The notes under the pieces were generated by a model. That model had not been told where the DNA came from and did no database searches. It saw nothing but the letters and a program-made list of their open reading frames with translations. The translations under genes and the position numbers were made by a program. Below are positions 1 through 7,812 of a stretch of DNA of 34,339 nt, piece by piece (positions within the stretch are counted from its first letter, which is position 1; every line of letters starts with the position of its first letter). Origin of the DNA: DAOUMU01 sp034409055 (GTDB taxonomy: Bacteria > Chloroflexota > Anaerolineae > 4572-78 > J111); the NCBI GenBank assembly GCA_034409055.1, contig DAOUMU010000267.1, forward strand, positions 1 through 34,339, in the 5' to 3' direction.

Positions 1-128
1 AAAAAGCCAAAAGCATAAATCTGAAAAGCGCAATATTGAACAAGAACTCAAAATCATATGGCCATCTCCAGATTTAACAAGCAGGATGGAGTTACCACAG
101 ATATGAAGTTTCATTCACGGGTATTGCG

Positions 129-191
129 TTTAAATTATGTAGGGCAAGTTGCCAACTTGCCCGCAGCACCGTTGACAAGTTAGCAACTTGC
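129..191. repeat. Palindromic dispersed repeat, copy 1
   Basis: An AT-rich lead (TTTAAATTATGTAGGG) is followed by the self-complementary block CAAGTTGCCAACTTG and then, across GCAGCACCGTTGA, a second block CAAGTTAGCAACTTG. The same arrangement recurs at 28718-28785, with a partial extra copy to 28827, so this is a dispersed repeat and not a gene-specific operator. It lies 50 bp upstream of the first gene. Bases 1-128 hold no gene or motif that I can recognise. Confidence 0.8.
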
Positions 192-240
192 GAAGTGCAG
201 AAAAGAAAATTCTACAGAATGAACTTATTGGAGGCTGGTG

Positions 241-603
241 ATGAATGATATCGTAGCCCAATTCATTCGGGTTAAGCACGTTGATTCATTCCAAAAGCTA
301 CGCCTCCTGCTGTTTCTACACCAACACCCCGACTTGAGCGCGACCAGCCAGGAGTTTGCCACGCACTTATATCTGGGTAATGAACCACTGATGGATGAAA
401 TTATCACCGATCTGCGCAGAGTCGGTCTGGTGGACTGTCATAAAGGTCGCTTTAAGCTGCATCTTGATCCAGATATCAGATCCTCTCTTCAATATTTGAC
501 CCAAACCTTTGAAGATCCTCTAACTCGCCAGGGAATTCTCAATCAGGTCAGGCACACAGGATACTTTTGTGGCTACCTGGCAAATGCGCATCGGCTATTA
601 TAA
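241..603 (+). CDS. Small winged-helix-like DNA-binding protein
   Basis: A 120-residue cytosolic protein. Residues about 16-75 read as a MarR/DprA-like winged helix: a leucine-rich helix (KLRLLLFLHQHPDL), a helix-turn-helix-like segment, then IITDLRRVGLVDCHKGRFKL, which fits the recognition helix and wing. The C-terminal 45 residues have no recognisable domain. The start is the ATG at 241, because GGAGG at 230-234 is 6 nt away; the overlapping GTG at 238 would be only 3 nt from it. It is the first gene of a + strand cluster of Usp and transport genes and lies 51 nt before the next one, so a role as local regulator is plausible but inferred. No metal-binding or effector-binding residues are evident. 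The family could not be named. Confidence 0.7.
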   Translation: MNDIVAQFIRVKHVDSFQKLRLLLFLHQHPDLSATSQEFATHLYLGNEPLMDEIITDLRRVGLVDCHKGRFKLHLDPDIRSSLQYLTQTFEDPLTRQGILNQVRHTGYFCGYLANAHRLL

Positions 604-654
604 AAATAGCGACGAACGACCAAGTAGTAGTAATAGGAGTAGGAGGTGATATTT

Positions 655-1674
655 ATGAAGGTTTTTGGTTCTCATGCAACTCAACACCTGACCCTCGATA
701 AACTGGTGGTCAATCGGAGGCTGGCGCGACGCCTGCCGCCTGGCCTGGCCTTCCGTTATCATGCTCTGCCGGTGGCCAAAGATAACGGCGACATCACGGT
801 CGCCATGGCCGATCCCGATAATCGGACAGCCCGTGAGGCCATCGCCACTGCCCTGGGGACGGAGCCATATGTCGTGCAGGGCGACTCGACCGCCATCGAT
901 AAGCTACTGGCTGAGGTCTGGCCCCAGGAAACCAAGGATACATTGCGCCTGCTGGTTTATCACCAGGCCAGTCCCATCGCCGGCGAAGTGCAAAGCTACG
1001 CTCAATACCTGAGTGATCTATTGGGGGGACAACTGAATTACTTGCAAACAGAGACCAAAAAAGAGGCGAGCCTTGACGATTTGGTCCAGGCAAGCTGTGA
1101 CCATGCTTTGGTTATCTTTGGGGAACCGGACCAATCTCTGATCAGACGGTTGCTCTCAGGCCCAATGGGTTGTCAGGCGGCGGAACGGGTACCGACCTCG
1201 GTCCTGATCGCCCGGCGGCCGCGCTGGCCGCTCAGAAAAATCCTTTTTGTAACCAGGGGCCAGGGGCTGGACGATATGGCTGTGGATTGGATGGTCCGCC
1301 TGGCTCAGCCGAGCCGGGCTGCCGTCACCGTTCTGGCCGTAGTCCCGGCTATGTCGGCTATGTGCCAACGAGCCACCACCCATATGCCGCACGGGGTAGC
1401 CGACTGGCTGACCACAGACACCCCTTTGGGGCGGCAGTTGCGACGGATAGCCCGGCGGCTGGTCAATTGGGAGATCGAGGGCAAGTTGCGATTCCGCCAG
1501 GGAACGCCGGACTGGCAAATTGAATCTGAGGTAGCCGAAGAGAACTATGACCTCATTGTTATTGCGACTGACCCTGATGACTGGTGGCTACGGCGGCTAC
1601 TGGGCGAGTTGGTCAGCCCATTACTGCACTGGATCGATCGACCCGTGCTAATTGCGAAATCAACAACTGCATAA
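655..1674 (+). CDS. T2SSE-N/MshEN-like domain fused to tandem Usp-like domains
   Basis: A 339-residue soluble protein. Residues about 10-90 match the second half of the MshEN/T2SSE_N domain seen at the front of GspE/PilB ATPases: LARRLPPGLAFRYHALPV, then the 'AMADPDN' turn and a helix ending LLAEVWP. No ATPase follows. Residues about 95-190 and 195-339 each resemble a universal stress protein fold; the second begins RWPLRKILFVTRG and ends RPVLIAKS. The usual Usp ATP signature (GxxGx9GS) is not preserved in either half, so these are probably non-ATP-binding types. The ATG at 655 is preferred over the GTG at 646, because AGGAGG at 641-646 overlaps the latter and lies 8 nt before the former. The MshEN domain can bind c-di-GMP in MshE, but the full pair of repeats needed is not visible here, so ligand binding is unproven. 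Confidence 0.75.
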   Translation: MKVFGSHATQHLTLDKLVVNRRLARRLPPGLAFRYHALPVAKDNGDITVAMADPDNRTAREAIATALGTEPYVVQGDSTAIDKLLAEVWPQETKDTLRLLVYHQASPIAGEVQSYAQYLSDLLGGQLNYLQTETKKEASLDDLVQASCDHALVIFGEPDQSLIRRLLSGPMGCQAAERVPTSVLIARRPRWPLRKILFVTRGQGLDDMAVDWMVRLAQPSRAAVTVLAVVPAMSAMCQRATTHMPHGVADWLTTDTPLGRQLRRIARRLVNWEIEGKLRFRQGTPDWQIESEVAEENYDLIVIATDPDDWWLRRLLGELVSPLLHWIDRPVLIAKSTTA

Positions 1675-1685
1675 GGACATAGATG

Positions 1686-1837
1686 TTTGCCGCCTAATCG
1701 ATCTGAAGCGCATCGCGCCTGGGTACTAGATCGAGCGGGGGACCCAACTTACTTACTTATAGGGTGTATCTCGCCACAACGAGAGGGGCACCTTCCTGCC
1801 CTAATCCGTCAGCTAACCCCGCCGGCATTGGAAGGGA
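1686..1837 (+). promoter_or_regulatory. Cyclic-di-AMP riboswitch (ydaO/yuaA type)
   Basis: The hallmark blocks of the ydaO/yuaA RNA occur in order. They are GCGGGGGACCCA at 1735-1746, GGGTGTATC at 1762-1770, a TCTCG/CGAGA hairpin at 1769-1784, GGGCA-CCTTCC-TGCCC at 1786-1801, and ATCCGTCAGCTAACCCCGC at 1804-1822. Expected pairings are intact: TGCCG 1688-1692 with CGGCA 1823-1827 (P1); GCGGGG 1735-1740 with CCCCGC 1817-1822; and the pseudoknot of loop CCTTCC 1791-1796 with GGAAGG 1830-1835. The family senses c-di-AMP and usually lowers expression when bound. It lies on the strand of, and directly upstream of, the pstS-like gene, in the only sizeable gap of the cluster. Confidence 0.93.
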
Positions 1838-1852
1838 CAAGTCTGCTATCCA

Positions 1853-1891
1853 GAAGGCCGCAGAATTGTCTGCGGCCTTCCTGCCTACAGG
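1853..1891 (+). promoter_or_regulatory. Candidate riboswitch expression platform hairpin
   Basis: A perfect 11-bp stem, GAAGGCCGCAG (1853-1863) with CTGCGGCCTTC (1870-1880) and a 6-nt loop, lies between the riboswitch and the pstS-like start. There is no U-run after it, so it is not a classic terminator. A short CCTG (1880-1883)/CAGG (1888-1891) pairing would cover the first bases of the AGGAGG ribosome binding site at 1889-1894. The 3' arm also carries CCTTCC (1876-1881), the same sequence that the riboswitch pseudoknot uses, so GGAAGG at 1830-1835 has two possible partners. That suggests a switching mechanism, but it is inference. Confidence 0.55.
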
Positions 1892-1905
1892 AGGAAAACT
1901 TTAAA

Positions 1906-2862
1906 ATGAAAAAGCAAAATTGGTCAATATTATTATTCACTCTGTTCGTGCTGGTTTTTATGGCCACCAGTTGCAACCAGCCAGCCAGTGGAGCCCAGGG
2001 AGAGGGTACCATTACCGTCTCCGGCGCATGGGCTCTCTACCCTATAATGGTCCGCTGGGGTGAGGAGTTCCAGAAATTCCACCCCAACGTCCGGTTCGAT
2101 ATCTCGGCCGGCGGAGCGGGTAAAGGGATGGCCGATGCTCTGGCCAATGCGGTGGATATCGGCATGGTTTCCCGAGAGATCTACCCGGCCGAGATCGAGA
2201 AGGGCGCTTTTTGGGTTTCTGTCACCAAGGACGCCGTCTTCCTGACCGTCAACGACAAGAACCCTGTCTGGGAGGAGTTACACCAGCAGGCAGTGACTCA
2301 AGAGACACTCGTCGGCATCTATATCACTGGCGAGATTACCACCTGGGGACAGGTGGTGGGCCGGCCCGAGATAACGGATCCCATCCACGTTTTCACCCGC
2401 TCTGATGCGGCCGGCGCGCCAGCCACCTTTGCCGCGTACCTGGGCCAGAGTCAGGAAGATCTGCTGGGAACGGGAGTTTACGGCGACCCCGGTCTGTTGG
2501 AGGCGGTGATCAAGGACCCCTTGGGTATTGGCTACAACAATCTGAACTATGCCTTCGATGCCGAGACGGGGAAGGCAGTGGCCGGGGCGTATGCGGTCCC
2601 GCTTGACGTTAATGGCAACGGCCGGGCAGACCCGGAGGAACTTTACGATACCAAGGAGCAGGCGGTCAACGCTGTGGCTACAGATCACTATCCTTCACCG
2701 CCGGCCCGTAATCTCAACCTGGTCACCAAAGGTCAACCGGCCGGACTGGTCAAAGAATTCATCAGGTGGGTTTTGACCGACGGACAACAGTACGTGAATG
2801 AGGCGGGATATATCCCCCTGACCGGCCAGCAGCTTGAGACGGAACTAAAAAAGCTTGACTAA
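1906..2862 (+). CDS. PstS-like periplasmic/lipoprotein substrate-binding protein
   Basis: A 318-residue extracytoplasmic binding protein of the PstS-like family (PBP type 2), feeding the PstC/PstA/PstB-like transporter encoded next. The start is the ATG at 1906, behind AGGAGG at 1889-1894; an upstream in-frame extension to 1687 runs through the riboswitch and is not coding. The N-terminus is a lipoprotein signal with lipobox FMATSC. Family features are TITVSGAWALYPIM (first ligand loop), VRFDISAGGAGKGMADAL (second loop), DIGMVSREI, and HVFTRSDAAGAPATF (third loop). In phosphate-binding PstS these loops normally carry Ser/Thr (GS-T-L, GGGSG, RxDxSGT); here they read GAWAL, GGAG and RSDAAGA. 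Fold assignment is firm, but phosphate specificity is uncertain. Expression is probably controlled by the c-di-AMP riboswitch upstream. Confidence 0.85.
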   Translation: MKKQNWSILLFTLFVLVFMATSCNQPASGAQGEGTITVSGAWALYPIMVRWGEEFQKFHPNVRFDISAGGAGKGMADALANAVDIGMVSREIYPAEIEKGAFWVSVTKDAVFLTVNDKNPVWEELHQQAVTQETLVGIYITGEITTWGQVVGRPEITDPIHVFTRSDAAGAPATFAAYLGQSQEDLLGTGVYGDPGLLEAVIKDPLGIGYNNLNYAFDAETGKAVAGAYAVPLDVNGNGRADPEELYDTKEQAVNAVATDHYPSPPARNLNLVTKGQPAGLVKEFIRWVLTDGQQYVNEAGYIPLTGQQLETELKKLD

Positions 2863-2878
2863 AAAAGTGGGGTGAAAT

Positions 2879-3862
2879 ATGGAAAAAGCTTTAGGATCTA
2901 TTCGATATAGACGGTGGGGGGAAAGGCAACCCATTCCCTTTGGATTAGGTCGATTGGCCAAGGACCGGCTGGCCAGGCAGTTCATGGCTCTGCTGACTCT
3001 GTCGGCGGGGCTACTCCTTCTGTTAATGACCCTGACCCTCTTCCTGCGGGCCTGGCCCATCCTGGCCGTCACCTCTCTGGGGGAACTGTTGCTCTCAACC
3101 ACCTGGCAGCCCCTCAAAGGAGCCTTCGGCTTCTATCCTTTCATCGTGGGCACGCTATGGGTCACAGCCGTAACCATGGTCATCGCCGTCCCGCCCTCAC
3201 TATTGACGGCTATTTATCTGGCCGAGTATGCCTCGGCCCGGGTCCGCGCCCTGACCAAGCCACTCATTGACTTGCTGGCAGGTATCCCTTCGGTGGTCTA
3301 TGGCATATGGGGGGTGCTGACTGTGGTCCCCTTCGTGGAGCATATTGTGGCCCTGGCTATGGGGCGTTGGTTGGGGTTCATTCCCCTGTTTCGTGTTGAC
3401 AATCCCACCGGTTACGGCATCCTGGCCGGGAGCTTGGTCCTGGCAGTGATGGTCTTTCCGATTATGATCGCCGTGGCCGAGGAGGTGATTCGGGCTGTGC
3501 CCCAGGGATTGCGGGAGGCGTCGTTGGCGTTGGGGGCCACCCGCTGGCAGACGATCAAACACGTCGTCCTGCGTCAGTCTTTGCCAGGGGTCATAGCCGC
3601 TGTGGTGCTGGGTTTCTCCCGGGCCTTCGGCGAGACGATGGCGGTGCTGATGGTAGTGGGCAACGTCGTCCAGGTGCCCCACTCCATTTTCGATGCCGCT
3701 TATCCTTTGACTGCTCTCATTGCCAACAACTACGGGGAGATGATGTCAATCCCCTTGTACGATGCCGCCCTGCTGGGAGCCGCTTTGATTTTGCTGCTGG
3801 TTGTGCTGACTTTTAACATCGTTTCACGACTGATGCTAATGCATCTGGCCCGGGCTGGATAG
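2879..3862 (+). CDS. pstC: PstC-like ABC transporter permease
   Basis: A 327-residue inner-membrane permease of the PstC family, one half of the channel that takes substrate from the binding protein. A cytosolic N-terminal 35 residues precede the first membrane helix (FMALLTLSAGLLLLLMTLTL). The BPD_transp_1 core includes FIVGTLWVTAVTMVIAVPPS, the IPSVVYGIWGVL segment typical of Pst permeases, and the EAA loop that docks on the ATPase (EVIRAVPQGLREASLALGAT, then WQTIKHVVLR). The RAFGETMAVLMVVGN segment near the C-terminus is also typical of PstC. It starts 16 nt after the pstS-like stop, with GGGGTG upstream, and ends 11 nt before the pstA-like gene, so the three are cotranscribed. No obvious defects were seen. 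Confidence 0.9.
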   Translation: MEKALGSIRYRRWGERQPIPFGLGRLAKDRLARQFMALLTLSAGLLLLLMTLTLFLRAWPILAVTSLGELLLSTTWQPLKGAFGFYPFIVGTLWVTAVTMVIAVPPSLLTAIYLAEYASARVRALTKPLIDLLAGIPSVVYGIWGVLTVVPFVEHIVALAMGRWLGFIPLFRVDNPTGYGILAGSLVLAVMVFPIMIAVAEEVIRAVPQGLREASLALGATRWQTIKHVVLRQSLPGVIAAVVLGFSRAFGETMAVLMVVGNVVQVPHSIFDAAYPLTALIANNYGEMMSIPLYDAALLGAALILLLVVLTFNIVSRLMLMHLARAG

Positions 3863-3873
3863 GAGAGACAAAT

Positions 3874-4722
3874 ATGCCTAGACGCAAACTGGAAGAATTT
3901 TTCTTCAAAATTCTGATGATTGGCTCGACTGTGATTGTGTTGGGTAGCCTGGTTCTTATTCTGGACACGGTACTCTGGCGGGGGTTACCAGCCTTAAACC
4001 TGGCCATGCTGACCCAAACACCCAAGGGGGGATTTTACCTGGGTAAGGAGGGCGGCATTCTGAACGCCATTGTCGGCTCTCTCTACCTGGCCGGGGGGGC
4101 GACGGTGCTGGCTATGGCAGCCAGTCTGCCTATTGCCCTCTACCTGCAACTGTACGCGGCTCGCTCCCGCTATGCCGAACTGGCTCGCCTGGTCTTGGAC
4201 GTACTGTGGGGCGTGCCCAGCATCGTTTATGGGGCTTTCGGTTTCATTCTGATGATCTGGCTGGGGATGCGCGCTTCCCTGCTGGGAGGCATTATCGCCC
4301 TGGCCCTGCTGGAACTGCCTATCATGACCAGGGGGATGGACGAAGCCATCGCCTTGGTTCCTGGCGCGCTAAAGGAGGCGTCTTATGCCCTGGGGGCTAC
4401 TCGCTTGGAGACGGCCTTCAAAGTGATCGTGCGCCAGACGGCCCCGGGGCTCCTGACGGCCGTATTGCTGGCCTTTGGCCGGGGCATTGGGGACGCAGCT
4501 TCGGTTCTCTTCACGGCCGGCTACACCGACCGTCTGCCCGATTCCCTCTTGAGTCCGGCTGCCTCACTGCCGTTAGCCATCTTCTTTCAACTTGGTACGC
4601 CTTTTCCGGCAGTGCAGGAGCGAGCTTACGCCTCGGCCCTGGTGTTGACCGTTATTGTACTGACCCTTAGCCTGCTCTCGCGACGCCTGGCCGGGCGACT
4701 GACAACGCACATAATTCGTTAG
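3874..4722 (+). CDS. pstA: PstA-like ABC transporter permease
   Basis: A 282-residue permease of the PstA family, forming the second half of the transmembrane channel. After a short cytosolic stretch there are about six membrane helices. PstA-type landmarks include GGIL(N)AIVGSLYL, the VPSIVYGAFGF segment, the EAA loop DEAIALVPGALKEASYALGAT followed by LETAFKVIVRQ, and GRGIGDAASVLFTAGYTD near the end. AGGAGAG lies upstream of the ATG at 3874. It follows the pstC-like gene by 11 nt, and its stop overlaps the Shine-Dalgarno of the ATPase gene, so translation of the two is probably coupled. Membership of PstA is clear; the carried ion depends on the atypical binding protein. Confidence 0.9.
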   Translation: MPRRKLEEFFFKILMIGSTVIVLGSLVLILDTVLWRGLPALNLAMLTQTPKGGFYLGKEGGILNAIVGSLYLAGGATVLAMAASLPIALYLQLYAARSRYAELARLVLDVLWGVPSIVYGAFGFILMIWLGMRASLLGGIIALALLELPIMTRGMDEAIALVPGALKEASYALGATRLETAFKVIVRQTAPGLLTAVLLAFGRGIGDAASVLFTAGYTDRLPDSLLSPAASLPLAIFFQLGTPFPAVQERAYASALVLTVIVLTLSLLSRRLAGRLTTHIIR

Positions 4723-4734
4723 GAGATGAAAAAT

Positions 4735-5496
4735 ATGTGGCAACCCCATATGCAGTTTCAAAATCTGAACATTTGGTATGGCTCTCATCAAGCCCTGAAG
4801 AACATCACCGCCGAGATCCCGGCCCGAGGTATCACGGCCATTATCGGCCCTTCAGGTTGTGGCAAAACTACCTTGTTGAAGAGTCTGAATCGCCTTTTAG
4901 AGGAGACTGACGGCGTACGCGTCACGGGCCAAGTTTTGCTGGACGGAGCTAATATCTACAACAGCGGGGTGGACGTGACCCAGGTGCGCACCCGGGTCGG
5001 GTTACTGGCCTCCAAGCCTTTTCCCCTACCTATGTCCATCTACGACAACGTAGCCTATGGGCCTCGTATCCATAACCGGCGGAATGGCCGTCGTCATACG
5101 GATCAAATTGTGGAACGCCATCTGCGGGCGGCCGGTTTGTGGGAGGAAGTGCAAGATCGGCTACAAGCGCCGGCCTCACGCCTCTCCACCGGTCAGCAGC
5201 AGCGGCTGTGTTTGGCCCGGGCCCTGGCCGTGGAACCGGAGGCGCTCCTGTGTGACGAACCTACTTCGGCCCTGGACCCAATTTCGGCGCAACGCATCGA
5301 GGCCCAACTCCTGGCACTCAAAGAGCGGATGACGATTGTCGTGGTTACCCACCTCTTGCGGCAGGCACGCCGCCTGGCCGATTATGTGATCTTTTTGTGG
5401 CTGGGGGAGTTGGTGGAATCTGGTCCAGCCACCCAGATATTCAGGACGCCCCGTGATGAGCGTACCCGGGCCTACCTGGCCGGGGATATCGGATAA
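4735..5496 (+). CDS. pstB: PstB-like ABC transporter ATPase with altered Q-loop
   Basis: A 253-residue cytosolic ATPase that would power the PstC/PstA-like channel. Walker A is GPSGCGKTT, the signature is LSTGQQQRLCLARALA (LSGGQ to LSTGQ), Walker B is ALLCDEPTSALD, and the H-loop is VVVTHLLRQA. The stretch VGLLASKPFPLPMSIYDNVAYGPR aligns with the PstB Q-loop VGMVFQKPNPFP, with serine where the catalytic-cleft glutamine normally is; the codons read clearly, so this is not a frame artefact. The ATG at 4735 is 9 nt behind AGGAG (4721-4725), whereas the in-frame ATG at 4726 abuts it. PstB is the best family match; the changed Q-loop and signature suggest a divergent subfamily, possibly with other specificity or kinetics. 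Confidence 0.88.
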   Translation: MWQPHMQFQNLNIWYGSHQALKNITAEIPARGITAIIGPSGCGKTTLLKSLNRLLEETDGVRVTGQVLLDGANIYNSGVDVTQVRTRVGLLASKPFPLPMSIYDNVAYGPRIHNRRNGRRHTDQIVERHLRAAGLWEEVQDRLQAPASRLSTGQQQRLCLARALAVEPEALLCDEPTSALDPISAQRIEAQLLALKERMTIVVVTHLLRQARRLADYVIFLWLGELVESGPATQIFRTPRDERTRAYLAGDIG

Positions 5497-5586
5497 GGGA
5501 TGCTGAAACAACAAAGGACTATCAGAGGTGTCCTCTTTAAATTTTCGGGTAGCGGTTATATGAGCCGAAGAAAGGTGATCCAGTCA

Positions 5587-6639
5587 ATGTTTAGCTCTAT
5601 CCGAGATAGGAATTGTCGCCATCTGGTGAGTTGGAGCCTGGGCGTGGTGCTATTAATCATAATAGCCTTCTACGGGGGACGGGCTATCCTGGTCAACGCT
5701 CACGGCCCGGTCAGGTTAGTTGTGTACGCTTTCAGTACCCAGGAGGAGGTGCTGACCCAGGGCATCTTCCCGGCCTTCGAGCAGGTATGGGAGACTGAGA
5801 CGGGGCGTAACCTGACCATCGAGGGGGTGTTCGGGCCGTCGGGCACGCTGGCAGGGCAGATCAACCTGGGTGCTCCGGCCGACGTAGCCCTGCTTAGCAA
5901 CGAACAACACGTGAACTGGCTCAAGCTCGGACGGCGGGTGCAATGGGAAACCCAACCGGTCGTAGTCAGTTATACGCCAATGGTCATCGTCACCCGGCCC
6001 GGCAACCCGGCCCGGATCAATGATTTTGGTGACCTGGCCCAACCCGACCTGCGCTTGCTCCACGCCGATCCACGCAGTTCCGGGGCCGGCGACTGGGCCG
6101 TGCTGGCCGAGTATGGCAGTACATTACTGGAAACCGGACACCAGGCAGCAGCCCAAGCTCAACTCAAGGCCATCTGGCAGAATGTGCGGCTGCTGGGCCC
6201 CTCAGCCCGGGCGACACTGACCTTATTTGAATTAGGGGCCGGCGATGCCCTGGTGACTTACGAACAGGACGCCCGCCTGGCTCTGGCGCGGGATGTTCCC
6301 CTGGAGATCGTTGTGCCACCACGTACTATTATCGCCCAGCACGTGGTCGTAATCGTGGATGATAATGTGACGCCAGCCGAACGCTCCGTGGCCCGTGATT
6401 TCGTCAAGTTTCTCCTGAGCGATACCGGCCAACAGATTTTCACCCGTTACCACCTGCGACCGGTCAATCTGGAAGAGGAAACTTTCCCCGCTCTGGGCCA
6501 ACCGTTCACCGTAGAGACGTTGGGGGGGTGGTCACAAGCTTACGCTGACCTGGTGGAAATTTTGTGGCAAACGGAAATTGAGCCCCGTCTCGACCTGGAA
6601 TCGACCGGGCCCCGGTTGTTAGAAACGAGAGGAGGATAA
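5587..6639 (+). CDS. Sulfate-binding-protein-like extracellular solute-binding protein
   Basis: A 350-residue extracytoplasmic binding protein of the PBP type 2 fold, closest to the sulfate/thiosulfate-binding (Sbp/CysP) group. A signal anchor (LGVVLLIIIAFYGG) is followed by RLVVYAFSTQEEV. Landmarks are FGPSGTLAGQINLGAPADVALLS (the ligand loop and the 'A/G-DV-L' strand), VIVTRPGNP, and HADPRSSGAGDWAVLAEYG, equivalent to the NPKTSGNARW segment of Sbp. The ATG at 5587 is chosen because AAAGGTGA at 5571-5578 sits 8 nt ahead; ATGs at 5500 and 5560 lack such a site and would add an unusual extension. It has no dedicated permease here, so it may share the upstream PstCAB-like channel or act as a sensor. 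Ligand unproven. Confidence 0.75.
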   Translation: MFSSIRDRNCRHLVSWSLGVVLLIIIAFYGGRAILVNAHGPVRLVVYAFSTQEEVLTQGIFPAFEQVWETETGRNLTIEGVFGPSGTLAGQINLGAPADVALLSNEQHVNWLKLGRRVQWETQPVVVSYTPMVIVTRPGNPARINDFGDLAQPDLRLLHADPRSSGAGDWAVLAEYGSTLLETGHQAAAQAQLKAIWQNVRLLGPSARATLTLFELGAGDALVTYEQDARLALARDVPLEIVVPPRTIIAQHVVVIVDDNVTPAERSVARDFVKFLLSDTGQQIFTRYHLRPVNLEEETFPALGQPFTVETLGGWSQAYADLVEILWQTEIEPRLDLESTGPRLLETRGG

Positions 6640-6640
6640 G

Positions 6641-7792
6641 ATGCCAGATTCATTTGACTCAGACTCAATTGTCTTCGTGCCAGACAGCCCTGAACTGACC
6701 TGGCCAACATCCAGATCAATTAACCTGGCCGGGGTAAGCCGGACGGTGTGGGAACGAGGTCATGTAGACAAGATTGGTCTCTTTACAGCCAGCCTGTTCC
6801 TATTTATCCTGGCCATTATGGTAATGAAAGAGGGAGCACGCGGTATAGCTCCGCTGGTTCGCAACCTGTTTGCCGTCACCAATGGGGCTAACAGTCTCGG
6901 CTTTGGTTGGCTGTTTGCTTATATCATTATGAGTGGATCACCGGTGGCTGCGGCAGCGTTGACCTTTTTCGATGCTGGGGTAGTTGACAGATTGGGCGCT
7001 TTTGCTATGATTATTGGTAGTCGCCTGGGCGCTAGCTTCATCGTCCTTTTCATAGGTTTCATTTACGTGCTGCGCGGGCGTGACCGGACGGCCAGCTTGA
7101 GTATGGGCTTGCTCTCACTGACGGTTACCGGCACCACTTACCTGGTCAGTCTGGCTATCGGAGCCGGCCTTTTAGAAACGGGGGTGCTGGATCAGGTGCA
7201 ATTCCGCTCCGGTATGCTGCTCAACTCCGTTATCGATTTAATCTTCGAACCCATTGTCGGAGTTTTCATCAACTTTCTGCCCGGCTGGTCACTCTTTCCG
7301 GTTGGCTTAGGTATTATTATGCTGAGTTTCAACCTGTTCGACCGCTGTTTGCCACAAATGACGGTTAAGGAAAGCCAGGTGGGCCGGATGTCGCGCCTGG
7401 TCTACCGGCCGTGGGTCATGTTCGCCCTGGGCGCATCAATTACGCTCATCTCCATGTCGGTCAGTGTTTCGCTCAGTATTCTGGTGCCCTTGAGTAACCG
7501 GGGATTCGTCCGTCGTGAGAACGTGATCCCCTATATTATGGGGGCAAACATTACCACTTTCATCGACACCCTGTTGGCAGCCGTGTTGCTCGACACCCCG
7601 TCCGCTTTTACTATTATTTTGGTCGGGATGATCAGCATCACCCTGGTGTCCATCGTCATTCTGGCCACGATCTACCGTCGCTATGAGCGGGCGATGCTCG
7701 ACCTGGTCGTATGGATAACGGCCAGCAATCGAAACCTGGCCCTGTTTATGATGGCCATTTTCGTGGTACCGATTGTCCTGATGTTGGTCTAG
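6641..7792 (+). CDS. Na/Pi-cotransporter-like membrane protein
   Basis: A 383-residue integral membrane protein with about nine hydrophobic segments after a 45-residue acidic soluble N-terminus. Two related segments, GSPVAAAALTFFDAGV and MGANITTFIDTLLAAVLLD, occupy the places of the repeated QSSS/GANIGTT-type motifs of the Na-dependent phosphate cotransporter family (PF02690), but the QSSS serines are mostly lost. The C-terminal PhoU-like extension of many bacterial members is absent. GAGGAGG precedes the ATG at 6641, which is 1 nt after the preceding stop. If functional, it would be a secondary carrier for the same or a related anion as the ABC system, but the substrate is inferred from family and context only. 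Confidence 0.7.
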   Translation: MPDSFDSDSIVFVPDSPELTWPTSRSINLAGVSRTVWERGHVDKIGLFTASLFLFILAIMVMKEGARGIAPLVRNLFAVTNGANSLGFGWLFAYIIMSGSPVAAAALTFFDAGVVDRLGAFAMIIGSRLGASFIVLFIGFIYVLRGRDRTASLSMGLLSLTVTGTTYLVSLAIGAGLLETGVLDQVQFRSGMLLNSVIDLIFEPIVGVFINFLPGWSLFPVGLGIIMLSFNLFDRCLPQMTVKESQVGRMSRLVYRPWVMFALGASITLISMSVSVSLSILVPLSNRGFVRRENVIPYIMGANITTFIDTLLAAVLLDTPSAFTIILVGMISITLVSIVILATIYRRYERAMLDLVVWITASNRNLALFMMAIFVVPIVLMLV

Positions 7793-7812
7793 TCTCTGGA
7801 GGTAAACCCGAC

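Noticed and set aside
1853..1880. Rho-independent terminator before the pstS-like gene
   Set aside because: The 11-bp stem has no U-run after it, so it is listed as a possible expression platform instead.
1687..1905. Open N-terminal extension of the pstS-like gene
   Set aside because: It runs through the riboswitch and hairpin; the lipoprotein signal and ribosome binding site place the start at 1906.
5524..5540. Terminator (AGAGG-TGT-CCTCT then TTTAAATTTT) after the pstB-like gene
   Set aside because: The stem is only 5 bp and the downstream gene is in the same cluster; too weak to call.
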